In this document: piece after piece, positions 1-6,398 of the stretch
Layout of the letters: every line of letters begins with the position of its first letter
How positions within the stretch are numbered: position 1 is the stretch's first letter
NCBI GenBank assembly: GCA_036274645.1
Contig: DASUFH010000355.1
Coordinates: 1 to 17,183, forward strand
Direction: 5' to 3'
Source of the DNA: DASUFH01 sp036274645
GTDB lineage: Bacteria; Acidobacteriota; Terriglobia; 20CM-2-55-15
Length of the DNA stretch: 17,183 nt
Translations under genes and position numbers: made by a program
The notes under the pieces: generated by a model
What the model was told of the DNA's origin: nothing
The model's database searches: none
What the model saw: only the letters and a program-made list of their open reading frames with translations

Positions 1-15
1 CTGGCCAGCGCCGTC

Positions 16-978
16 GTGTGCCCTGCCCCTGATTCCTCGACCCACTGGCTCCCTCAAAAACGTGACAACTGGCTCCCTTTTAAACCGCCGCTAACAGTCT
101 CGGATCTCCGCAGCAAAAAGGCACGGACAGCGGAAAAGGAAGGAGCTGAAGCCAGACTGCTGGCGAAGGAAAGCATTCGGAATGTTGTAGCGGCCTTGCG
201 GGCAGCGCTGAACGAGGCGGTAGAAGCTGGAAAGATCGCGACGAACCACGCGACGCGGCTGGGGAAGTTCTACAGAAATGCGGCCGATTTTCGTGAGGAG
301 ATCGACCCGTTGACTGGCGAGGAGGTCTCGACGCTGCTTCAGGCGACGAGGGAGCATTTTGGTTTCGAAAATTACGTGCTGCTCCTGACGCTGTTTCACA
401 CTGGGCTGCGCGCTGGCGAGGCAGCTGGGCTGCAGTGGTCGGACCTGGACACGAAAAACAAAATCCTGCTCGTACGCCGTCAGATCAGTCGTGGCCTGAA
501 AGGGAAGCCCAAAACGCGAAAGCGTCGGGCAGTGGATGTGTCTGTCGTTTTGCTCGGCGAATTGGGAAATCTGAAGCGCCAGCGCCAACAGGAGTTCCTG
601 TCGAAGGGCGGGAACAGCATTCCGGATCCAATCTTCCTGGGGGCGGGCCAAATCATCTGGGAGGATGGCAAGGAGGTCGGACGCGGTGATCGAGGCCCCA
701 TTGACATGGATAACTGGCGCAACCGGGTCTACTGGAAGGCCTATACAAAAGCCGGGGTCCGGCGCCGACGGCTTCATGACACGCGCCACACGTTCGCATC
801 GATCCTGCTTTCTAACGGAGAATCCCTAAAGTACGTGTCCGCGCAACTCGGTCATGCGTCGATCAGGATGACAGCCGATGTGTATGGGCACCTTGAGGTC
901 GGCTCGAACCGGGCCGCCGTCGACCGACTGCCGGTGATTGCTCAGACAATCAATTCAAAATCTGCAACAACTTCGTGA
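16..978 (+). CDS. Tyrosine recombinase/phage-type integrase, N-terminally truncated
   Basis: This is a site-specific recombinase of the tyrosine (phage integrase) family, which cuts and rejoins DNA at attachment sites. The catalytic domain is complete (numbering from the GTG at 16): R132 in a GLRAGE-type motif, a lysine-rich beta-hairpin near 162-171, H254-x-x-R257, H280 and the nucleophile Y290. Before it lies only part of the core-binding SAM-like domain (about 50-88, ending KFYR). The arm-binding N-terminus seen in full-length relatives is absent. Codons 1-30 are unlike any integrase, contain two copies of ACTGGCTCCCT, and the frame stays open to the window edge, so the real 5' end is unclear. 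I read this as a gene cut by another mobile element and probably inactive. It lies 323 bp from the 3' end of tRNA-Ala, its likely target. Family certain; intactness doubtful. Confidence 0.85.
   Translation: MCPAPDSSTHWLPQKRDNWLPFKPPLTVSDLRSKKARTAEKEGAEARLLAKESIRNVVAALRAALNEAVEAGKIATNHATRLGKFYRNAADFREEIDPLTGEEVSTLLQATREHFGFENYVLLLTLFHTGLRAGEAAGLQWSDLDTKNKILLVRRQISRGLKGKPKTRKRRAVDVSVVLLGELGNLKRQRQQEFLSKGGNSIPDPIFLGAGQIIWEDGKEVGRGDRGPIDMDNWRNRVYWKAYTKAGVRRRRLHDTRHTFASILLSNGESLKYVSAQLGHASIRMTADVYGHLEVGSNRAAVDRLPVIAQTINSKSATTS
44..78. repeat. Two direct repeats, possible insertion-sequence end
   Basis: ACTGGCTCCCT occurs at 44-54 and again at 68-78, a 24-bp period, with the second copy followed by TTTT. 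Multiple short direct repeats near a terminus are typical of IS21-type ends. Attribution to that family is from memory and unverified. They lie just upstream of where recognisable integrase sequence begins, consistent with an IS junction that removed the integrase N-terminus. The rest of such an IS would lie left of the window. Confidence 0.4.
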
Positions 979-1249
979 TCAGGTCGACCAACATCTTCGC
1001 CTGCTGGGCGACTTGGGCATACGCTGCTTCGTCGGTCGGCTATCAGGTAGATCGTGCCGGTGAGATAGAACTGTAGTTCCCTGCAGTTCGGTAACGACTG
1101 CTTTTATCAGATCCTTCTTCTGATTTCGTCTTTCTTGGCCTGAAAAGTAGCAGGTGGCTGGCTAAGCCAAGGAACCAACCGAGGAGAATTTTCAGAAAGA
1201 TCTTGAATCTCATTTCATTCAAAACGTGACTCCCGTGGCAACTATTGGC
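979..1249. other. Gene-poor stretch between integrase and tRNA-Ala
   Basis: No firm gene is visible here. The DNA is more AT-rich than the backbone to the right. A weak stem (ATCAGA at 1106-1111 with TCTGAT at 1119-1124, followed by a T/C-rich run) could end the integrase transcript. On the minus strand, an open frame from about 1222 (TTG, with GGGAG seven bases upstream) or 1213 (ATG) to 1043 would encode a 56-59 residue peptide with one hydrophobic segment (IFLKILLGWFLGLASHLLLF) followed by a basic tail. I cannot support it beyond that. No second copy of the tRNA 3' end was seen here. Confidence 0.5.
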
Positions 1250-1295
1250 AACCAACAACATAGGCCGCCATTACTGGCGGCCTATGTTGTTGGTT
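1250..1295 (-). terminator. Strong hairpin downstream of tRNA-Ala, probable intrinsic terminator
   Basis: A perfect 21-bp inverted repeat (1250-1270 with 1275-1295) encloses a four-base loop. On the minus strand, the direction of the tRNA, the inner part is a GC-rich stem (AGGCCGCCA / TGGCGGCCT) with loop GTAA, a GNRA tetraloop. It is followed by the T-rich tail ATGTTGTTGGTT and preceded by the matching A-rich strand. The stem starts only 6 bases after the tRNA 3' end. The structure is symmetrical, so it may also stop readthrough from the integrase side. Confidence 0.7.
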
Positions 1296-1301
1296 CTCTT
1301 A

Positions 1302-1374
1302 TGGACCTGAGGGGGTTCGAACCCCTGACCTCATGACTGCCAGTCATGCGCGCTCCCAACTGCGCCACAGGCCC
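1302..1374 (-). tRNA. tRNA-Ala (anticodon GGC)
   Basis: A 73-nt cloverleaf reads on the minus strand from 1374 to 1302. The acceptor stem GGGCCTG pairs with CAGGTCC and contains G3-U70, the alanine identity pair. The anticodon arm is CATGA-CTGGCAG-TCATG, with anticodon GGC. The T arm is AGGGG-TTCGAAC-CCCT and the discriminator base is A. CCA is not encoded. The 3' end faces the truncated integrase, and such tRNA 3' ends are common attachment sites for integrative elements. A promoter lies 15 bp upstream and a strong hairpin lies just downstream, so this looks like a single-gene transcription unit. Confidence 0.96.
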
Positions 1375-1388
1375 GTAGCGGTTCTGTG

Positions 1389-1418
1389 ATCGTAAAGGAA
1401 GAACCGAATGCCGGTCAA
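1389..1418 (-). promoter_or_regulatory. Probable tRNA-Ala promoter
   Basis: On the minus strand a -35 box TTGACC (1418-1413) and a -10 box TACGAT (1394-1389) are separated by 18 bp. The -10 ends 14 bases before the tRNA 5' end, giving a 5' leader of about 7 nt to be removed by RNase P. It lies inside the extended upstream reading frame of the next gene (from 1386), which argues for that gene's later start at 1458. Confidence 0.6.
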
Positions 1419-1439
1419 TGCGCTTTATCGGGTGGGCGC

Positions 1440-1445
1440 TATACT
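1440..1445 (+). promoter_or_regulatory. -10 box before the TIGR02757 gene
   Basis: TATACT lies 12 bases before the ATG at 1458. No clear -35 was found at 16-18 bp. If used, transcription would begin about 5 bases before the start codon, leaving no room for a Shine-Dalgarno site, and none is seen. Confidence 0.4.
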
Positions 1446-1457
1446 GGCGTCAGTCTC

Positions 1458-2315
1458 ATGGAGACGCTGAAGAGCCATCTCGATCGCTTCCTGGACAATT
1501 TTCCACGGGAGCGGCATCTGACGAATGATCCCGTTCAGTTCGTCCACCGGTACGGCGATCCGCGCGATCGTGAAGTCGTCGGGTTGATTGCGTCCGCGCT
1601 GGCGTACGGCAACGTGAAATCGGTTCTGCGGTCGGTCGATCGCGCGCTGAAGCCGTTGGGTCCGCGGCCGGCGGAGACGGTGGCGGCGTTCGATCCACGG
1701 CGGGACGCGAAGATGCTCCGCGGGTTTTATCACCGGTTCAACACCGCCCGGGATCTTGGGGCCCTGTTGTGGACGATCCGCCGCAGCCTGGAGGAATACG
1801 GATCGCTCGAAGGCGTTTTCGTTTCCGGAGTCGGCGCTGGCGATTCGGACACCGGTCCAGCCATTGGCCGCTTCTCCAGCCGCATGCTGGGCTTCGGCGT
1901 CGAGACACTGTATTCACGAAAAGAATGGAAGGAACGTCTGGGAGCGCGTTTCTTTTTTCCATCGCCGGAGCAGGGAAGCGCCTGCAAGCGAATCAATCTT
2001 TATCTGCGATGGATGACGCGGCCGGCGGACGGCATTGACTGTGGTGTGTGGACGCGTCTTGCGCCCGCAAAACTGGTGATTCCCCTCGATACCCATATTG
2101 CGCGGATATCCCAGTACATCGGACTGACCGAACGAAGCAGTCCGGGATGGCGCATGGCGACGGATATCACCCAAAGCCTGGCGCGCCTCGATCCCGCCGA
2201 CCCGTTGCGCTACGACTTCGCGCTCTGCCATCTCGGCATCGCGGGGGACTGCCCGCGAAAGCGCGACCCGGTAAAATGCCGGCGATGTCCGATCCAGGCT
2301 GTCTGCCGGTTGTAA
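1458..2315 (+). CDS. TIGR02757 (DUF2400) family protein
   Basis: Member of a conserved family of unknown function, 285 residues from this ATG. The family pattern is clear: an N-terminal DPVQFVHRYGDPRDREVVGLIAS-type block (about 25-47, interrupted here for brevity), a central FFFPSPEQGSACKRINLYLR stretch (165-184), and the block VIPLDTHIARISQYIGLT (207-224). These features recall the helix-hairpin-helix DNA glycosylase fold, and the C-terminus carries C265-x8-C274-x2-C277-x5-C283, a spacing close to the 4Fe-4S loop of endonuclease III. A role in nucleic-acid repair or binding is inference only. An upstream GTG at 1386 would add 24 residues, but these overlap the tRNA promoter and are unlike the family. 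The gene is divergent from tRNA-Ala and converges on the FAH-family gene with a 7-bp gap. Confidence 0.88.
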   Translation: METLKSHLDRFLDNFPRERHLTNDPVQFVHRYGDPRDREVVGLIASALAYGNVKSVLRSVDRALKPLGPRPAETVAAFDPRRDAKMLRGFYHRFNTARDLGALLWTIRRSLEEYGSLEGVFVSGVGAGDSDTGPAIGRFSSRMLGFGVETLYSRKEWKERLGARFFFPSPEQGSACKRINLYLRWMTRPADGIDCGVWTRLAPAKLVIPLDTHIARISQYIGLTERSSPGWRMATDITQSLARLDPADPLRYDFALCHLGIAGDCPRKRDPVKCRRCPIQAVCRL

Positions 2316-2322
2316 GAGCGGC

Positions 2323-3282
2323 TCAGCGCGTGTCTACCACCGGATTGCGCAGGATACCGATACCCTCGATCTCGATTTCGACCAGATCTCCGGGCTGAAG
2401 AAAGACCGGGGGCTTGCGCACAAATCCAACGCCGCTGGGCGTCCCGGTGGCGATGACGTCTCCGGGCAGCAGGGTCATCACGTGGGAAATGTGGGACACC
2501 AGCGCCGGCGCGTTGAAGATCATGTTGGCGGTGGTGGATTTCTGCATGGTCTTGCCGTTAAGGCGTAACTCGATGTCCAGGTTGTCTGCTGCGCCCAGAG
2601 CGGAAACGGTGGAAAGACAGGGTCCCATCGGAGCAAAGGTGTCGAACGACTTCGCCCGCAGCCACTGCTTGTCCTGAAACTGGAGGTCGCGCGCGGAAAC
2701 GTCGTTGACGATCGTGTATCCCGCCACATAGTCCAGCGCCTCTTCGACCCGGACCCGGCGCGTCCGCGCCCCGATCACGACCGCCAGTTCCGCTTCATAG
2801 TCCACCTGCCGGCTCATCGACGGGATCTCGATTGCGTCGCCCGGCCCGATGATGGCGCTGGCATACATCCCGAACAGCAGGGGTTCCTTAGGCAGTTTCA
2901 ACTGGACTTCCTCGGAGTGATCCCGGTAGTTCAGGCCAATGCCGATCAGTTTCTGCGGATGGGTAATGGGCGCCCGCAGGACAACGTCTGCCGGATCAAA
3001 GCGATACGCTTCGGCCGGCCCTCCCGCTCCGGAAAAACCGGCAAGGAGCCTTTCCAGAGTCCTCAGGCCATCGGGCTCCGCCAGCACATCCTCGATGGAA
3101 CTCGCCGGACGGGGAAAGGAAAGGTATCCTGCACGAATGGCTTGGGTTACGTCAACGTGTGCCGACCCGATCTCAGCGCCCAGCCGGGTTTCCGGGGAGT
3201 CGCTCCGGGGTGAAAAATTCAGGAATCTGATATGACCCTCCTGTAAACTGCGCAAGCTCCGGTCGATTCTAATCGAATGCAA
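2323..3282 (-). CDS. Fumarylacetoacetate hydrolase (FAH) family enzyme
   Basis: Metal-dependent enzyme of the FAH / acylpyruvate hydrolase / HpcE-like superfamily, which cleaves or isomerises beta-diketo or 2-oxo acids, usually in the breakdown of aromatic compounds. The exact substrate cannot be read from sequence. A variable N-terminal part (about 18-100) precedes the catalytic domain: IGIGLNYRDH (113-122), the divalent-metal ligands E163-x-E165 and D194, RAKSFDTF (209-216) and ATGTPSGVG (278-286). The 319-residue length uses a TTG at 3282 with no ribosome site. Family members normally begin near residue 18, where the codon is ATC (3231-3229) preceded at perfect spacing by AGGAGGG, so the true start is uncertain. 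It is a lone gene, divergent from the diguanylate cyclase operon, with no catabolic neighbours. Confidence 0.9.
   Translation of the reverse strand: MHSIRIDRSLRSLQEGHIRFLNFSPRSDSPETRLGAEIGSAHVDVTQAIRAGYLSFPRPASSIEDVLAEPDGLRTLERLLAGFSGAGGPAEAYRFDPADVVLRAPITHPQKLIGIGLNYRDHSEEVQLKLPKEPLLFGMYASAIIGPGDAIEIPSMSRQVDYEAELAVVIGARTRRVRVEEALDYVAGYTIVNDVSARDLQFQDKQWLRAKSFDTFAPMGPCLSTVSALGAADNLDIELRLNGKTMQKSTTANMIFNAPALVSHISHVMTLLPGDVIATGTPSGVGFVRKPPVFLQPGDLVEIEIEGIGILRNPVVDTR
3236..3242 (-). promoter_or_regulatory. Strong ribosome-binding site bearing on the FAH-family start
   Basis: AGGAGGG on the minus strand lies 4 bases before an in-frame ATC at 3231-3229, exactly where homologous proteins begin (the next residues are RFLNF). 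No ATG, GTG or TTG lies at a suitable distance; the upstream TTG codons (3282, 3255) precede this site. Either a rare ATC start is used or the start has been mutated. Confidence 0.55.
3263..3276. promoter_or_regulatory. Palindrome in divergent promoter region (possible operator)
   Basis: TCGATT-CT-AATCGA is a perfect inverted repeat with 6-bp arms. It contains TCTAAT (3268-3273), a 5-of-6 match to a -10 box on the plus strand, although no good -35 was seen. A regulator binding here could act on both divergent genes. Function is inferred from position only. Confidence 0.35.
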
Positions 3283-3285
3283 AGA

Positions 3286-3301
3286 CTAGGCGTAAGCCTA
3301 G
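3286..3301. promoter_or_regulatory. Second palindrome upstream of the GGDEF gene
   Basis: CTAGGC-GTAA-GCCTAG is a perfect 6-bp-arm inverted repeat, 10 bp from the first palindrome. It falls before the preferred GGDEF start at 3328, so it would lie in the 5' leader or operator region. With the alternative start at 3277 it would be inside the coding sequence, which counts against that start. Confidence 0.35.
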
Positions 3302-3327
3302 AGAACGTCGCGCCGGGGCAGCCGAAC

Positions 3328-4812
3328 ATGGAGTTTCGAAAAGCTTTTCTTTCGCTGCGCTGGCTGCTCATCATCCTCACGTGCTATCTGACCCTGTTTT
3401 CAAGCGCGTCGACGGAATATTTCGCGGCGATCGCCATCTACGTCGCCCTCTTCGGTCTGTCCAATCTGATTCTGACCTGGATCTCTCCCGACCGTTTTCT
3501 CGATAAAGATGTCCAACGGGCCACACACATTGCGGATGTGGTTTTTGTTTCGATCGCCCTGTCCATTCTTCATGTTCCCGGCACCTATCTGCACCTGGCC
3601 TTCGCGGCCGTCTTCATCATGGCGGTGATCTGGCGTGAGCTGGTGATCGCGCTCTTCTCCATCGGCGTGGTCAGCGTGCTCTACAGCATGTTTACGTGGT
3701 TTCCGTTCGATCCGCAGGTGAAAGACGCCCGGGAAGAATTCCTGACTCTGGCCCTCCTGTTCGTGGTGGCGGACTTCTACGTTTTCCTTTCCGAACGTCT
3801 TCGCCAGGAAAAAACGTTTTCCCGCATGATGCGCGAAGAAACCCGCCGGGCGGAGGTGATGGGGGAGATCACCCGGTCGCTTTCCTCATCTCTCGACAGC
3901 ACGGAGATTCTCTATCTGATCGTCACCCGTCTCTGCGAGGTGGCCAACGCCGAAGACGTGTTGATCGTGCAGCTGGGTGGTGATCTGGAATCGGCGGAGA
4001 TCGTGGTTCGCGCGTCAGAACCGAATGCCCCGGTTACGCCGATCGTGCTCGGCGAGCATCCCGTCATGATGAGCGCCCTGGAATCGATGGACCTCCGTTC
4101 GATTACAACCGCGGCCGAAGACGGCCCCGGCGGCACCCTCATCGCCGTCCCGATGGTCGTCAACGATACGGTTACCGGTCTGATTCACATTCAGTTGGCC
4201 GGCGTCACGGGTCCGCTCTCGGATCTTGACGCGCGATTCTATAAAATAATGGCTGGCACCGCGGCGAACGCCTTGCGCAACGCGCAGCTGTTCGAGGAAA
4301 CGCAGCGGCTGGCCCGCACGGACTTTCTGACGGGCCTGCCCAACCATCGGACGTTTCAATCGACGCTGGCGACGGAACTGGCGCGGGCCCAGCGGCACGA
4401 TCATCCGCTGACGCTGTTGATCATCGATCTCGATTACATGAAAACCGTGAATGACCGATTCGGACATCCCAGCGGCGACATGGTGCTCCGCGCCATTGCG
4501 CAAACCATCCGGGACACATGCCGCGACAACGATTTCGCCGCACGGTACGGTGGCGAAGAGTTCATGGTCATTCTTCCGGAAACGCCGCTCGAGGGTGGCG
4601 TCCAGGCCGCGGAACGAATTCGCGAGCGGATTGCCTTTGTGGATTTTCCACAGATCGGCCGCTTGACCGCCTCGATCGGTCTGGCGAACTATCCCACGAA
4701 TGCGGTCGAAAAGGAGGATTTGATCCGGATTGCGGACCAGGCGCTGTATGTTGCGAAAAATCAGGGGCGGGACCGAGTTGTTTCTTTCAACTACCAGCTT
4801 ATTACCCGTTAA
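3328..4812 (+). CDS. Membrane-anchored GAF-GGDEF diguanylate cyclase
   Basis: Makes cyclic di-GMP from two GTP at the inner membrane. The N-terminal third is a block of about six hydrophobic helices (about 10-155), followed by a charged helix with a coiled-coil look (155-185), a GAF sensor domain (about 185-325) and a GGDEF domain (about 335-490). The active-site motif GGEEF is at 408-412. The inhibitory I-site RDND (399-402) has the classical five-residue spacing, so product feedback is expected. The metal-binding block IDLDYMKTVND is intact. An in-frame ATG at 3277 would add 17 residues, but it overlaps the palindromes and a -10-like box, so 3328 is preferred. The ABC ATPase gene follows 3 bp after the stop codon, so they are probably co-transcribed. 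The sensed signal is unknown. Confidence 0.93.
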   Translation: MEFRKAFLSLRWLLIILTCYLTLFSSASTEYFAAIAIYVALFGLSNLILTWISPDRFLDKDVQRATHIADVVFVSIALSILHVPGTYLHLAFAAVFIMAVIWRELVIALFSIGVVSVLYSMFTWFPFDPQVKDAREEFLTLALLFVVADFYVFLSERLRQEKTFSRMMREETRRAEVMGEITRSLSSSLDSTEILYLIVTRLCEVANAEDVLIVQLGGDLESAEIVVRASEPNAPVTPIVLGEHPVMMSALESMDLRSITTAAEDGPGGTLIAVPMVVNDTVTGLIHIQLAGVTGPLSDLDARFYKIMAGTAANALRNAQLFEETQRLARTDFLTGLPNHRTFQSTLATELARAQRHDHPLTLLIIDLDYMKTVNDRFGHPSGDMVLRAIAQTIRDTCRDNDFAARYGGEEFMVILPETPLEGGVQAAERIRERIAFVDFPQIGRLTASIGLANYPTNAVEKEDLIRIADQALYVAKNQGRDRVVSFNYQLITR

Positions 4813-4815
4813 CTC

Positions 4816-5589
4816 GTGAGCGCGTATATCGAATTCGTCGGCGTGACCAAGCGGTTCGGAGAACGGACCATCCTCGACGACGTCTCGTTTTCCGTCGAAC
4901 GCGGGGAGACCTTCGCCATTCTCGGGCCCAGCGGCGTCGGCAAAACCGTCACCCTGACCCATGCGGTCGGCCTGTTGAAACCGGATTCCGGACAGATATT
5001 CGTGGACGGCGAGGAAATTACCGCCATGAGTGAACGTCAGCTGGCCCGGATCCGCCGGAAAGTTCAACTGGTGTTTCAGTCTGGCGCGCTGTTCGACTCG
5101 CTGACCGTCAGCGAGAACATCGCGTTCCCGCTGAACGACACGGGCCTCAGCGAAGAAGAGATCCACCGCAAGGTGAAAGAAAAACTTCATCTGGTCGAAA
5201 TTGAAGATCTGGCGGACCTGCTGCCGTCCGAATTGAGCACCGGTATGAAGCGCGCCGTGGCCATCGCCCGGGCCCTGGCGGTGGAGCCGGAAGCTATCCT
5301 GTACGACGAGCCCACCACCATGGTGGATCCACTGATGTCGCAGACCATCAACAAACTCATTCGCAAGATGCAGACGCAACTGGACATGACCCAGATCGTG
5401 GTCACGCATGATATCGCCAACTGCGCGGAGAAGGTCGCCGGCCGGGCGGCCCTGCTCGACAAGGGGAAGTTCGTTTTCATTGGAACCATCGAAGATCTCT
5501 ATCGCTCCAGTCATCCGGTGGTCCATGAATTCGTCGAAGAAGATCAGATCCGGTTTGATCGTTCCCGGCAGGAGGTCGAAACCGAGTGA
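4816..5589 (+). CDS. ABC transporter ATPase, MlaF-like
   Basis: Cytoplasmic ATPase of the Mla/MCE lipid-transport type, which powers phospholipid movement across the envelope in outer-membrane bacteria. It is 257 residues from a GTG start. Visible motifs: Walker A GPSGVGKT (37-44), Q-loop Q88, signature LSTGM (140-144), Walker B ILYDE (161-165, catalytic E165) and switch H198. The signature has threonine instead of the usual first glycine (LSGGM). I believe this is common in an acidobacterial subgroup, from memory. No permease (MlaE) or MCE-domain (MlaD) gene is next to it, so its partners must be elsewhere. It starts 3 bp after the cyclase gene and its stop overlaps the start of the phosphatase gene (GTGA), indicating an operon. 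The substrate is inferred from the family. Confidence 0.88.
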   Translation: MSAYIEFVGVTKRFGERTILDDVSFSVERGETFAILGPSGVGKTVTLTHAVGLLKPDSGQIFVDGEEITAMSERQLARIRRKVQLVFQSGALFDSLTVSENIAFPLNDTGLSEEEIHRKVKEKLHLVEIEDLADLLPSELSTGMKRAVAIARALAVEPEAILYDEPTTMVDPLMSQTINKLIRKMQTQLDMTQIVVTHDIANCAEKVAGRAALLDKGKFVFIGTIEDLYRSSHPVVHEFVEEDQIRFDRSRQEVETE

Positions 5590-6248
5590 CGGCGTCGGGC
5601 AGGGGCGGACCGGTTCTGATCTTTGATCTGGACGGAACACTGATCGATTCCAAACAGGATCTCACCGCTTCAGTGAATCACGTGCGCGAACGCTTCGGGC
5701 TGGAGCCGCTGGGAGCGGCAGTGATCGCGACATTCATCGGCGACGGCGCGGCAATGCTGATCCGCCGCGCGCTCGGAGGCGAGGCGGCCGAATCCGACGT
5801 TCAGAGCGGCCTGGAAACGTTCCTCTCCTACTACCGGGCGCACATGCTCGATCGGACGACGCTCTATCCGGAGGCGCTGGAAACGCTGGATCAACTGGCA
5901 GGGAAGTGTCAGTTGGCCGTGCTCACCAACAAACCCGTTCGTTTCAGTCGGGAAATTCTGGAAGGACTCGGCGTCATCCGCCGCTTTGCCGCCGTCTACG
6001 GTGGCAACAGCTTCGAGCGCAAGAAGCCCGACCCGATCGGTATTCACCGCATCCTGGAGGAGACGGGAGGCCGTCCCGGCATGACCTGGATGATCGGGGA
6101 CTCCGCCGTCGATGTCCGGACCGGACGCAACGCCGGCGTATCCACCTGCGGAGTCACGTGGGGTTACGCCACAAAGACGTTTGCGGACGCGCCTCCGGAT
6201 GTGCTCATCCATCGCTTTTCGGAACTGCCCCGCTCGATTCTGCTGTAG
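5586..6248 (+). CDS. HAD-family hydrolase, phosphoglycolate phosphatase-like
   Basis: Haloacid-dehalogenase-type phosphatase most like Gph, which dephosphorylates 2-phosphoglycolate, a by-product of DNA repair and oxygenation reactions. Related phosphatases have the same layout, so the substrate is tentative. The 220-residue protein has all four HAD motifs: FDLDGT with nucleophile D14 and acid D16, T114 in LTNKP, K147 in RKKPDP, and GDSAVDV with D172 and D176. A helical cap lies between motifs I and II. The GTG start overlaps the ATPase stop by 4 bp. The stop codon TAG (6246-6248) lies inside a dispersed palindromic repeat, so the last residue and stop are supplied by the repeat. Confidence 0.88.
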   Translation: MTASGRGGPVLIFDLDGTLIDSKQDLTASVNHVRERFGLEPLGAAVIATFIGDGAAMLIRRALGGEAAESDVQSGLETFLSYYRAHMLDRTTLYPEALETLDQLAGKCQLAVLTNKPVRFSREILEGLGVIRRFAAVYGGNSFERKKPDPIGIHRILEETGGRPGMTWMIGDSAVDVRTGRNAGVSTCGVTWGYATKTFADAPPDVLIHRFSELPRSILL

Positions 6249-6268
6249 GGGCGGTCGATGACCGCCCC
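6243..6268. repeat. Dispersed palindromic repeat, copy 1
   Basis: CTGTAGGGGCGGTC-GAT-GACCGCCCC contains a perfect 9-bp stem (6248-6256 with 6260-6268). The same core occurs twice more, in opposite orientations, within 10459-10578. It begins inside the last codons of the phosphatase gene. With the hairpin just after the stop it could stabilise or end the mRNA, but no T-tract follows. Confidence 0.8.
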
Positions 6269-6310
6269 ATGGAGTCTACTAGACATTTGGGGCTCAGTTC
6301 AGGCAATGAA

Positions 6311-6372
6311 TTCGCGTTTACGTCTCGGATCTGCAGCTTCGCTGCAGCAGATTGAACGCAGACGAAGCGTGA
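6311..6372. repeat. Imperfect stem-loop unit
   Basis: The centre is a perfect 7-bp stem (CTGCAGC 6331-6337 with GCTGCAG 6341-6347, loop TTC). Weaker complementarity continues outward (CGTTTACGTCT near 6315-6325 against AGACGAAGCG near 6359-6368). It sits between two other palindromic repeats in the convergent gap, so it looks like part of a mosaic of such units. No gene is seen. Confidence 0.5.
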
Positions 6373-6398
6373 GTATGGGAGCCAACTGGAGTGGCGCC

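Noticed and set aside
1386..1457. Upstream GTG extension of the TIGR02757 gene
   Set aside because: It overlaps the likely tRNA promoter, adds residues unlike the family, and the ATG at 1458 matches the usual start.
4015..5640. A 541-codon open frame on the minus strand opposite the cyclase and ABC ATPase genes
   Set aside because: It spans two well-supported genes and part of a third on the other strand, resembles no family, and is explained by high GC at third codon positions.
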